Shown piece after piece: positions 1-4,878 of a stretch of 11,564 nt of DNA (positions are counted from its first letter, which is position 1; each line of letters starts with the position of its first letter). The position numbers were made by a program, and so were the translations under genes. Source of the stretch: Clostridiaceae bacterium (GTDB taxonomy: Bacteria; Bacillota; Clostridia; Oscillospirales; Acutalibacteraceae). The stretch lies in contig JAEDGK010000064.1 in assembly GCA_016297555.1 (NCBI GenBank), forward strand, positions 1 to 11,564. Direction: 5' to 3'. The notes under the pieces are model-generated. The model was not told where the DNA came from. It did not search any database and saw only the letters and a program-made list of their open reading frames with translations.

Positions 1-11
1 TGGCGGCATTT

Positions 12-37
12 GTAGGGGTCGGCGTCCTCGACGACCC
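12..37 (+). repeat. REP-like element, GTAG + GGGTCG stem
   Basis: GTAG is followed by a hairpin: GGGTCG pairs with CGACCC, then a G/A mismatch, two further pairs, and a TCCT loop. The same stem allele occurs inverted at 6852-6877. The upstream flank is cut by the window edge. Confidence 0.75.
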
Positions 38-89
38 GCGAAAACAATCCGAAATACCGTAATCAATAACGTGAAGTATTTCCCGCAGC

Positions 90-105
90 GTAGGGCGGGG
101 GCGAT
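90..105 (+). repeat. Truncated REP-like element
   Basis: GTAG and a left arm GGCGGGGGC match the allele at 2371-2394, but the right arm is missing and the sequence runs into an unrelated AG-rich stretch. It looks like a decayed or 3'-truncated copy. Confidence 0.5.
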
Positions 106-144
106 TTGAGGTAAGAAGTAATAGTGAATAGGTAAAAGGTGAGA

Positions 145-170
145 GTAGGGCGGCTTGACCACAAGCCGCC
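145..170 (+). repeat. REP-like element, GGCGGCTTG stem
   Basis: GTAG is followed by a perfect 9-bp stem, GGCGGCTTG with CAAGCCGCC, closing an ACCA loop. It is followed directly by the GAAAAAATGATTATTTT linker that leads into a double-hairpin repeat, the same order as at 343-434 and 2371-2469. Confidence 0.8.
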
Positions 171-193
171 GAAAAAATGATTATTTTCTATTT

Positions 194-245
194 CCAATCC
201 TCCGTCACGGCTTCGCCGTGCCACCTCCTTTGCCCAAAGGAGGCT
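194..245 (+). repeat. Double-hairpin repeat, copy 1
   Basis: The element begins CCAATCCTCCGTC. Hairpin one is CACGGC-TTC-GCCGTG and hairpin two is CCTCCTTTG-CC-CAAAGGAGG; the element ends in CT. Copies at 384-434 and 2419-2469 are nearly identical. Hairpin two pairs an anti-Shine-Dalgarno-like strand with a Shine-Dalgarno-like strand. Confidence 0.8.
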
Positions 246-272
246 AATATCAACAGCAAGCTTTCTGCTATG

Positions 273-311
273 GGCTCCTTAGAAAAGGAGCTGTCCGTAG
301 GACTGAGGATT
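273..311 (-). repeat. Double-hairpin repeat, divergent inverted copy
   Basis: Read on the minus strand this begins AATCCTCAGTCC, has a small hairpin GTCC-TAC-GGAC and then a stem GCTCCTT/AAGGAGC with a 4-nt loop. It is the same architecture as the copy at 194-245 in opposite orientation, with different stem sequences, so the two form an inverted pair. Confidence 0.6.
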
Positions 312-342
312 GATTTTCTCCATAAAACAGACTGTGTTTTTT

Positions 343-362
343 CGGCTTGCCCACAAGCCGCC
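343..362 (+). repeat. 5'-truncated REP-like hairpin
   Basis: CGGCTTG-CCCA-CAAGCCG is the stem of the GGCGGCTTG allele, but the leading GTAGGG is replaced by a T run. It is followed by the conserved GAAAATGATTATTTTT linker and the double-hairpin copy at 384-434. Confidence 0.6.
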
Positions 363-383
363 GTGAAAATGATTATTTTTTCC

Positions 384-490
384 CCAATCCTCCGTCACGG
401 CTTCGCCGTGCCACCTCCTTTGCCAAAGGAGGCTAATGTAACATCAAGCTTACGGCGACATTTTGTAGGGGACGATGCCCACATCGTCCC
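384..490 (+). repeat. Composite repeat module, copy A
   Basis: This 107-nt block joins a double-hairpin repeat (384-434), an ACGGCGACATTTT linker and a complete REP-like element (465-490). It aligns end to end with 2419-2525 with two mismatches, both just before AAGCTTACGGC. Such near-identity in non-coding DNA indicates recent duplication, gene conversion or mobility as one unit. Confidence 0.85.
465..490 (+). repeat. REP-like element, GGGACGATG stem
   Basis: GTAG is followed by a perfect 9-bp stem, GGGACGATG with CATCGTCCC, and a CCCA loop. Identical copies lie at 2500-2525 and 11445-11470. Confidence 0.85.
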
Positions 491-492
491 GA

Positions 493-518
493 GTAGGGGC
501 GACCCTGCGTGGTCGCCC
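493..518 (+). repeat. REP-like element, GGGCGACC stem
   Basis: GTAG is followed by GGGCGACC paired with GGTCGCCC (8 bp) around a CTGCGT loop. It begins two bases after the preceding REP-like element, in the same orientation. It is the only copy of this stem allele in the window. Confidence 0.8.
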
Positions 519-583
519 GAAAAACGGTAATCAACAATGCCCTACGCCGATTAATTAACAATATTCACGGTTCATCGCAAATC

Positions 584-599
584 GTGTCGCACTCGACAC
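584..599. promoter_or_regulatory. Palindromic operator at a leftward start point
   Basis: GTGTCG and CGACAC form a perfect 6-bp inverted repeat around CACT. The palindrome begins about six bases downstream of the TATCAT -10 box of the leftward promoter, so it would cover the start point, a typical repressor position. The XRE protein encoded just to the right is the obvious candidate ligand. That assignment is inference. Confidence 0.6.
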
Positions 600-604
600 C
601 TAAT

Positions 605-633
605 ATGATAACGGCAAAAGTAGTCGTTGTCAA
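605..633 (-). promoter_or_regulatory. Strong leftward sigma-A promoter
   Basis: On the minus strand a perfect TTGACA (628-633) lies 17 bp from TATCAT (605-610). It points away from the XRE gene into gene-free repeat DNA. With the rightward promoter at 663-691 it forms a divergent promoter pair, as is common for repressor-controlled switches. Confidence 0.65.
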
Positions 634-662
634 TACAATTTTTAAAAAATTTCAAAAAAATG

Positions 663-691
663 TTGCGTTTAAGACACATTTGTGATATGAT
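663..691 (+). promoter_or_regulatory. Promoter of the XRE-ImmA pair
   Basis: TTGCGT (663-668) and TATGAT (686-691) are separated by 17 bp, and the start codon follows 18 bases later. A short inverted repeat, CACA-TT-TGTG (675-684), lies between the boxes and shares the GACAC/CACA core with the operator at 584-599. It may be an autoregulatory site. Confidence 0.6.
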
Positions 692-709
692 ATAGCCGAG
701 GTGATTGAG

Positions 710-1060
710 ATGCTTGGTGAAAAAATCAAAGCATTACGAAAAGAAAAAGGAATGACGCAAACCGAGCTTTCTCAGCGGCTCAACAGCGAATTCGGGCTGA
801 AAACCGACCGAGTTATGGTCAGCAAATGGGAAACAGGGTTTCAAACGCCGATTTTTTCAACTCTCCAATGCCTTGCGGAGCTTTTCGGCGTTTCGATAGA
901 CAGCCTCGGCGGCAAAACGCAGGAAAAAGATAATGTGGAGGCGGCAAAGGTTGCGCTTTTTTCGGGCGCAGGTGAGGTGACGGACGAAATGTGGCAGGAG
1001 GTTGTCAATTTCGCAAAATATGTTGAAGCGAGGGAGGCGCAGAAAAACGAGAACAAGTGA
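710..1060 (+). CDS. XRE-family HTH transcriptional regulator
   Basis: This 116-residue DNA-binding protein has an N-terminal Cro/C1-type helix-turn-helix of about 60 residues (KIKALRKEKGMTQTELSQRL, then VSKWETG and the LAELFGVSIDSL helix). A charged C-terminal helix around WQEVVNFAKYVEAREAQ may serve dimerisation or contact with the peptidase. I chose ATG 710 over GTG 701 because GAGGTG (698-703) lies six bases before it. GTG 701 overlaps that ribosome site. The gene is followed with a 41-nt overlap by an ImmA/IrrE metallopeptidase, the arrangement of ImmR/ImmA-type switches in which the peptidase inactivates the repressor. The likely targets are the two divergent promoters to its left. The regulatory role is inferred from family and context. 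Confidence 0.9.
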   Translation: MLGEKIKALRKEKGMTQTELSQRLNSEFGLKTDRVMVSKWETGFQTPIFSTLQCLAELFGVSIDSLGGKTQEKDNVEAAKVALFSGAGEVTDEMWQEVVNFAKYVEAREAQKNENK

Positions 1061-1481
1061 GCTTTATGAAATTGCGGCAAACAGCGGCACGGAAATCATA
1101 TGCTGTGATTTGCCCAAAACACATTCTGTTTCGGCGATGACAAGCTCGGGAAGCTGCTATATCGGCATTGACCCGTTTGAAATTGAAACCGAAGCCGAGG
1201 AGCGGGTGCATCTTGCCCATGAAATCGGTCATTGCGAAACAGGCTCGTTTTATAATGCGTATTCGGATTTTGACATCCGTGAAAAACATGAGCTGCGTGC
1301 GGACTGCTGGGCGGCGTCTCGGCTCGTGCCTGCACAGGAGTTGATTTACGCGCTTAAATGCGGAGTGGTTGAGCTTTGGGCGCTCGCGGAGCTTTTTGAT
1401 GTTACCGAGGATTTTATAGAAAAGGCAATCAATATATATTGTTCAAAAGGAATTCTTCAACCGCTTTGCCGTGCGAATTGA
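1020..1481 (+). CDS. ImmA/IrrE family metallo-endopeptidase
   Basis: The 153-residue predicted zinc peptidase carries HEIGH (residues 67-71) inside HLAHEIGHCETGSF. A downstream glutamate in HELRADCWAASRLVP (about residue 91) is a likely third ligand, matching the E..A..(A)A..L.P pattern of COG2856 proteins. Family members relieve repression or trigger stress responses by cleaving a partner XRE regulator; here the partner would be the gene just upstream. The start is uncertain. ATG 1020 has only a distant AGGAGG (996-1001), TTG 1002 directly abuts that site, and GAGGGAGG (1030-1037) has no usual start codon after it. Translational coupling from the overlapping upstream gene is therefore likely. 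Transcription ends at 1493-1539. There is no sign of truncation. Confidence 0.88.
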   Translation: MLKRGRRRKTRTSELYEIAANSGTEIICCDLPKTHSVSAMTSSGSCYIGIDPFEIETEAEERVHLAHEIGHCETGSFYNAYSDFDIREKHELRADCWAASRLVPAQELIYALKCGVVELWALAELFDVTEDFIEKAINIYCSKGILQPLCRAN

Positions 1482-1492
1482 AATAAAAAATG

Positions 1493-1539
1493 CCGCAGAC
1501 ACCCGTGATAATTCGGAACGTCTGCGGTTTCTTTTTTTT
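1493..1539. terminator. Bidirectional rho-independent terminator
   Basis: CCGCAGAC (1493-1500) pairs perfectly with GTCTGCGG (1520-1527) around a 19-nt loop. A T-rich run (1528-1539) follows rightward, and an A run before the stem supplies the T tract leftward. It lies between two converging genes and should stop both transcripts. Confidence 0.88.
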
Positions 1540-1552
1540 GTTGGCAGATTTC

Positions 1553-2206
1553 TCACAGCACAAACTTATAAATAACGGCAAAGTGAACAATACTGCCGAG
1601 GAGAACGAAAATGTGGAAGATAATATGTAGTCGCGGGCGTTTTTTGCCGAGTCCGCAAAGAATTGCGCCTATAAGATAGAGCACACAGCCCAAAACCAGA
1701 CCCGCGAAGGCGGTTTTATCGATACTGCCGAGCACGGGGACGGCGCTCAGGAGCATAACGGCGCAGGAAACGATATATACCGCCATTGTGAGGGCTTTCA
1801 GCTTCTCAAAGAAAAACAATTTTGAAATGAATCCGAAAACCGCGCAAAACCACGCCAAAATCAGCACAAGAAGTCCGAGCGGCACGCTGATTTGATAAAG
1901 CGTGAGCAGGGCGCATGGGGTTGCCGTGCCTGCAATCAGGGTGGGAATGGTGGAGTGGTCAGCAAGCCTTGCTATGCGTTTGGCTTCGCCGCGCGGCAGC
2001 CCGTGATATACCGCCGAAACGGTATAAACGGCTATCAGCGACAGACCGTAAATCACAGCCGAAACGGTTTCGCGCGCGCCCTGAGCCTTGTATAAAAGCA
2101 TAGCCAGCCCTGCAACAGACAGAACCGCCCCGAGCGCATGGGTCAGGCAGTTTGCAAGGTCAACCTTTTCGGAATATTCAATCAGTTCAACATCTTTTCC
2201 TATCAT
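1553..2206 (-). CDS. trhA: Hemolysin III / TrhA family (PAQR) membrane protein
   Basis: This 217-residue polytopic membrane protein has about seven hydrophobic segments and the conserved PAQR-type polar residues: H23 in THALG, S64 and H68 in SAVYH, D83-H84 in LADHS, and H194/H198 in LHIIFH, close to H208. In PAQR proteins such residues form a zinc site in the membrane. Bacterial members were named hemolysin III and have been linked to membrane energetics or fluidity; no lytic activity should be assumed. I chose ATG 2206 because GGAGA lies 4 bases before it. An in-frame extension to 2260 would translate a decayed hairpin repeat. The gene has its own promoter candidate (2321-2349) and shares a terminator with the converging immA-like gene. 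Confidence 0.88.
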   Translation of the reverse strand: MIGKDVELIEYSEKVDLANCLTHALGAVLSVAGLAMLLYKAQGARETVSAVIYGLSLIAVYTVSAVYHGLPRGEAKRIARLADHSTIPTLIAGTATPCALLTLYQISVPLGLLVLILAWFCAVFGFISKLFFFEKLKALTMAVYIVSCAVMLLSAVPVLGSIDKTAFAGLVLGCVLYLIGAILCGLGKKRPRLHIIFHIFVLLGSIVHFAVIYKFVL

Positions 2207-2236
2207 AAGCTCTCCGTTTAAATTTGTGTTGATTTT

Positions 2237-2258
2237 GGGACGAGGTGGGCATCGTACC
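2237..2258 (-). repeat. Decayed REP-like hairpin in the trhA leader
   Basis: On the minus strand the sequence ACGATG-CCCA-CCTCGTCCC resembles the GGGACGATG allele, with broken pairing and no GTAG. It lies in the 5' untranslated region of trhA. Confidence 0.5.
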
Positions 2259-2270
2259 AAAACTAATGAG

Positions 2271-2336
2271 GAATTCGTAATGCGTAATTCGGAATTTCGG
2301 ATAGGCTTCGCCTATGACCGATTATATTTCGTAATC
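2271..2336. repeat. AT-rich GAATTCGTAATGCG repeat with hairpin
   Basis: A run of GAATTCGTAATGCG-like words is followed by the hairpin ATAGGC-TTC-GCCTAT (2301-2315). Related words recur at 2651-2673, 2748-2785, 11330-11357 and 11543-11564, so this is a separate low-complexity family that tends to flank the REP-like clusters. Confidence 0.55.
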
Positions 2337-2349
2337 CGATAATCAACAA
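2321..2349 (-). promoter_or_regulatory. Candidate trhA promoter
   Basis: On the minus strand TTGTTG (2344-2349) lies 17 bp from a perfect TATAAT (2321-2326), giving a leader of about 108 nt. The -35 box falls in a repeated word (AATCAACAAT) also found near 529-538, so the promoter appears to be partly built from repeat sequence. Confidence 0.5.
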
Positions 2350-2370
2350 TACAAAATATCCTCGTTCAGA

Positions 2371-2394
2371 GTAGGGCGGGGGCTTGCTCCCGCC
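2371..2394 (+). repeat. REP-like element, GGCGGG stem
   Basis: GTAG is followed by GGCGGGGGC pairing with GCTCCCGCC, including one G-T wobble, around a very short loop. The conserved GAAAAATGATTATTTTT linker and a double-hairpin repeat follow. Confidence 0.75.
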
Positions 2395-2418
2395 GAAAAA
2401 TGATTATTTTTTTATTCT

Positions 2419-2525
2419 CCAATCCTCCGTCACGGCTTCGCCGTGCCACCTCCTTTGCCAAAGGAGGCTAATGTAACCGCAAGCTTACGGCGACATTTTG
2501 TAGGGGACGATGCCCACATCGTCCC
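2419..2525 (+). repeat. Composite repeat module, copy B
   Basis: This is the second copy of the 107-nt module at 384-490 (two mismatches). It holds a double-hairpin repeat (2419-2469), a linker, and a GGGACGATG REP-like element at 2500-2525 with a perfect 9-bp stem and CCCA loop. Confidence 0.85.
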
Positions 2526-2544
2526 AAAATTAACGCAAATTTCC

Positions 2545-2570
2545 GTAGGGAACGCCGTCCTCGGCGTTCC
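2545..2570 (+). repeat. REP-like element, GGAACGCCG stem
   Basis: GTAG is followed by GGAACGCCG paired with CGGCGTTCC (9 bp) and a TCCT loop. The copy at 6905-6930 is identical. The allele at 2675-2700 differs by a compensated C-G to T-A pair. Confidence 0.85.
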
Positions 2571-2592
2571 GAAAGAACACAGCGAATTTAAC

Positions 2593-2618
2593 GGCGGCTT
2601 GTGGGCAAGCCGCCCTAC
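2593..2618 (-). repeat. REP-like element, GGCGGCTTG stem, inverted
   Basis: On the minus strand GTAG precedes GGCGGCTTG-CCCA-CAAGCCGCC, a perfect 9-bp stem. It faces the forward elements at 2500 and 2545, making a REPIN/BIME-like arrangement. Confidence 0.82.
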
Positions 2619-2674
2619 ATTGCCCGATAAATAAATTGTAGTGTTTTCACGATTCCGCATTACGAATTTTCCGC

Positions 2675-2700
2675 GGAACGCTGAGGACAGCGTTCCCTAC
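2675..2700 (-). repeat. REP-like element, GGAACGCTG stem, inverted
   Basis: On the minus strand GTAG precedes GGAACGCTG-TCCT-CAGCGTTCC (9-bp perfect stem). The same allele, also inverted, occurs at 11503-11528. Confidence 0.85.
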
Positions 2701-2729
2701 GATGCCACCCAGAAAACATATATAAAACA

Positions 2730-2758
2730 GGTACGGGCAAAGCCCGTCATTAATTCCG
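2730..2758 (-). repeat. ACGGGC-hairpin repeat, copy 1
   Basis: A 29-nt sequence built on the hairpin ACGGGC-AAA-GCCCGT (2733-2747) is the exact reverse complement of 11347-11375. The AT-rich GAATTACGCATTACG words follow at 2759-2785. Confidence 0.8.
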
Positions 2759-2790
2759 AATTACGCATTACGAAATCCGAATTATTTCGC

Positions 2791-2810
2791 GGGTCGTCGC
2801 CGTAAACGGC
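2791..2810. repeat. Fragment of a GGGTCG REP-like element
   Basis: GGGTCGTCG matches one arm of the element at 6852-6877 and is then joined to an unrelated small hairpin, GCCGT-AA-ACGGC (2799-2810). It appears to be a truncated and remodelled copy. Confidence 0.4.
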
Positions 2811-2917
2811 ACTGCATTTATATTAAAAGTATAGCGGAAACCGCAGAAAAATCAACAGGTTTTTGCTGGAAGCAGGGGGCGGGTGTTTGCGAAGCCGTCA
2901 GGCAGAGTTTTGCTTTA

Positions 2918-2945
2918 ATTATATCACGCGAATAAATACTGTCAA
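2918..2945 (-). promoter_or_regulatory. Orphan consensus promoter
   Basis: On the minus strand a perfect TTGACA (2940-2945) lies 16 bp from a perfect TATAAT (2918-2923). It sits just past the fuc terminator and points leftward. The next gene in that direction is trhA, about 700 bp away and with its own promoter candidate. The transcript is therefore either a long repeat-filled trhA leader or a small RNA. Confidence 0.55.
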
Positions 2946-2980
2946 CTCGGGTTTTAAATTATCGGATTATTGATTCACAA

Positions 2981-3014
2981 GAAAAAACCGCCTTGAAAAA
3001 TTAAAGCGGTTTTT
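2981..3014 (-). terminator. Terminator of the fuc operon
   Basis: On the minus strand AACCGCTTT pairs with AAGGCGGTT, including one wobble, around a short loop and is followed by a T run. It starts about 15 bases after the fucI stop codon. Confidence 0.88.
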
Positions 3015-3029
3015 ATTGCGTTATATGAA

Positions 3030-4826
3030 TTATTTATACATCGGACCGTAGGCGGCGCAGGCTCTGAAATCAGCACCCTCGAGATCCTTTGTTCCGAATG
3101 CGCCCCATGCGGCGGGACGGAAAATCTTCTCCTCGGGAACATTGTGGAGAGCAACGGGAATTCTGAGAATTGAAGCCATGGTCAAGATGTCCGCGCCGAT
3201 GTGGCCGTAGGAAATCGCGCCGTGGTTTGCGCCCCAGTTATTCATCAGGTCATAAGCCGATTTGAACGGGCCTTTGCCGTCGCATCTCGGTGCAAACCAA
3301 GTGCAGGGCCAGGTGTAGTCGGTTCTCTTCCAGAGGATATCGGAAACCTCGTCGGGCAGATTGACAGTCCAGCCCTCGGCGACTTGAAGAACGGGGCCGA
3401 GACCCTTGACTATGTTAAGGCGAATCATTGTTGCGGGCATCTGTGCTCTGGTAAGGAAGCGTGAGGAGAATCCGCCGCCTCTGAAATAGCCGTTGTCGGC
3501 TGCGTTCCAAGTGGTTGCGGCAAGGATTTTTTCAGCGTCCTCGTCGGTAACATTATACCATTCCTTGATTATGCCGTTGCCGTTTTCGTCCTTGACCTCG
3601 CCGCAGGCGTCAAGGCAGCAAGCGCCTGAGTTGATAAGGTGGATAAATCCGCCCGCATCCTTTGCAACGCCCTCAATGTCATAGCCGGTTACTCTCTTAA
3701 CTGAATCCGCGCTCCAATAGGTGCGGACATCGGCAAACATCTGAGGTCTGTTGGTCAGGAGCTTCATAAACAGCATACCGAGACCGTTGAGAACATCGTT
3801 TTCGGTAGCAAGAATGTAAGGCTCTCTTGTGCCGTTCCAATCAAATGAGGTGTTGAGCATAGCCTCGGCAAAGTCGGCGTTGGGATAGAAATCCGTCCAC
3901 TGTCTCTGACCCTGGAAGCCGGCGGCGATTGCATTGTGACCGACGGTTTCTTCTTCTCTGCCCTCGGGAAGATTGGGATTGCCGTTCATAAGGTCTTTGA
4001 TAATGCACATCATTTTAACGGTGAATTCCCAATCCTTTTCTTTCTGCTCGTCGCTCTTTCTGACGAATTCGGGGTTCTTGTCAAAGCCCTCTTTGCACTT
4101 TTCCTTAGTCCATTTAAGCGCTCTTTGGAATTCTTCCTCGTCATAAATGCCTTCCGTCATTCGGCGGATGATTTCAACCTCATCAACGGATTCAACCCTC
4201 ATGCCGAGATATTCTTCGATGAAATTCGGGTCGATTGACGAGCCGGCAATGCCCATGCAGATAGAGCCGATTTGAAGATATGACTTGCCTCTCATTGTGG
4301 CGGCGGCAACGGCGGCTCTTGCAAAGCGGAGCAGCTTTTCCTTAACATCATCGGGGAGAGTTGTGTCGTCGGCGTCCTGAACATCCTTGCCGTAAATGCC
4401 GAATGCGGGCAGACCCTTCTGGGCGTGAGCCGCAAGAACGGAGGCAAGATAAACTGCGCCGGGGCGCTCGGTGGCGTTAAAGCCCCAAACTCCCTTTATT
4501 GTGTTGGGATCCATATCCATTGTTTCAGCGCCGTAGCACCAGCAGGGAGTTACGGAAAGAGTGATGTCAACGCCCTCCTTTTTGAACTGAGCGGCGCAGG
4601 CGGCTGCCTCGGCAACTCTGCCGATGGTTGTGTTTGAAATAACAACCTTAACGGGCTCGCCGTTGGAATAGCGGAGATTTTCCTCAAAAAGAGCCTTGGC
4701 GGTTTTTGCCATGTTCATTGTCTGCTCCTCAAGGGATTCTCTGACTTTAAGAGGACCTCTCCTGCCGTCAATGATAGGGCGAATACCGATAACCGGATAA
4801 TCGCCGATAAGTCTGCTTTTTGCCAT
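3030..4826 (-). CDS. fucI: L-fucose isomerase
   Basis: This 598-residue cytoplasmic enzyme interconverts L-fucose and L-fuculose using a manganese ion. It matches E. coli FucI (591 aa) over its whole length. Shared blocks include VRESLEEQTMNMAK, VTPCWCYG, ERPGAVYLA, AFGIYGKDVQDADD, AAGFQGQR, SFDWNG, RGGGFSSRFLT, GPVLQVAEGW and NWGANHG. The metal ligands E337, D361 and H528 of E. coli FucI correspond to E342 (ATENDVLNG), D366 (FADVRTYW) and H535 (GANHG). The start ATG has a GAAAGGAAG ribosome site about 8 bases upstream. It is the last gene of a three-gene operon, 52 nt after the kinase and just before a clear terminator. D-arabinose isomerase activity is a known side activity of the family. 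Confidence 0.97.
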   Translation of the reverse strand: MAKSRLIGDYPVIGIRPIIDGRRGPLKVRESLEEQTMNMAKTAKALFEENLRYSNGEPVKVVISNTTIGRVAEAAACAAQFKKEGVDITLSVTPCWCYGAETMDMDPNTIKGVWGFNATERPGAVYLASVLAAHAQKGLPAFGIYGKDVQDADDTTLPDDVKEKLLRFARAAVAAATMRGKSYLQIGSICMGIAGSSIDPNFIEEYLGMRVESVDEVEIIRRMTEGIYDEEEFQRALKWTKEKCKEGFDKNPEFVRKSDEQKEKDWEFTVKMMCIIKDLMNGNPNLPEGREEETVGHNAIAAGFQGQRQWTDFYPNADFAEAMLNTSFDWNGTREPYILATENDVLNGLGMLFMKLLTNRPQMFADVRTYWSADSVKRVTGYDIEGVAKDAGGFIHLINSGACCLDACGEVKDENGNGIIKEWYNVTDEDAEKILAATTWNAADNGYFRGGGFSSRFLTRAQMPATMIRLNIVKGLGPVLQVAEGWTVNLPDEVSDILWKRTDYTWPCTWFAPRCDGKGPFKSAYDLMNNWGANHGAISYGHIGADILTMASILRIPVALHNVPEEKIFRPAAWGAFGTKDLEGADFRACAAYGPMYK

Positions 4827-4878
4827 TGTTATCTTCCTTTCTGTTGGATGAAATTATGTTTAGATTAGTGATTTTATA

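Larger units (their letters stand above)
1..583. other. Gene-free repeat field, left end
   Basis: This stretch contains no credible coding sequence. It is made of REP-like hairpins, double-hairpin repeats, AT-rich linkers, and short shared motifs such as GTAATCAACAAT (near 527-538 and again near 2337-2350). The apparent reading frame at 177-530 is only translated repeats. A leftward promoter at 605-633 fires into this region; any gene it serves must lie beyond the left edge, or its product is non-coding. Confidence 0.75.
2207..3029. other. Gene-free region between trhA and fucI
   Basis: No coding sequence is supported here. From 2237 to about 2810 it is repeat-dense. From 2811 to 2980 it is unique-looking AT-rich DNA with one strong leftward promoter (2918-2945) and a weaker candidate (TTGATT, 16 bp, TATACT at 2828-2855). 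From 2981 it holds the fuc operon terminator. Confidence 0.7.

Noticed and set aside
1..520. Possible CRISPR array
   Set aside because: Repeats are unequal in length and sequence, occur in both orientations and lack regular spacers; no cas genes are present.
177..530. 117-residue open frame on the plus strand
   Set aside because: It translates the hairpin repeats and repeats its own peptide where the DNA repeats; it has no ribosome site or protein-like composition.
584..599. Possible phage attachment site at the palindrome
   Set aside because: There is no second copy, integrase or tRNA gene in the window; its position at a promoter start point fits an operator better.
1005..1335. Minus-strand frames across the XRE/ImmA junction
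   Set aside because: They are shadows of the two well-supported plus-strand genes.
2207..2260. N-terminal extension of trhA
   Set aside because: It lies in a decayed hairpin repeat, and a good ribosome site immediately precedes ATG 2206.
2430..2660. Open frames on both strands between trhA and fucI
   Set aside because: They consist of REP-like and double-hairpin repeats, with the same peptide words as the frame at 177-530.
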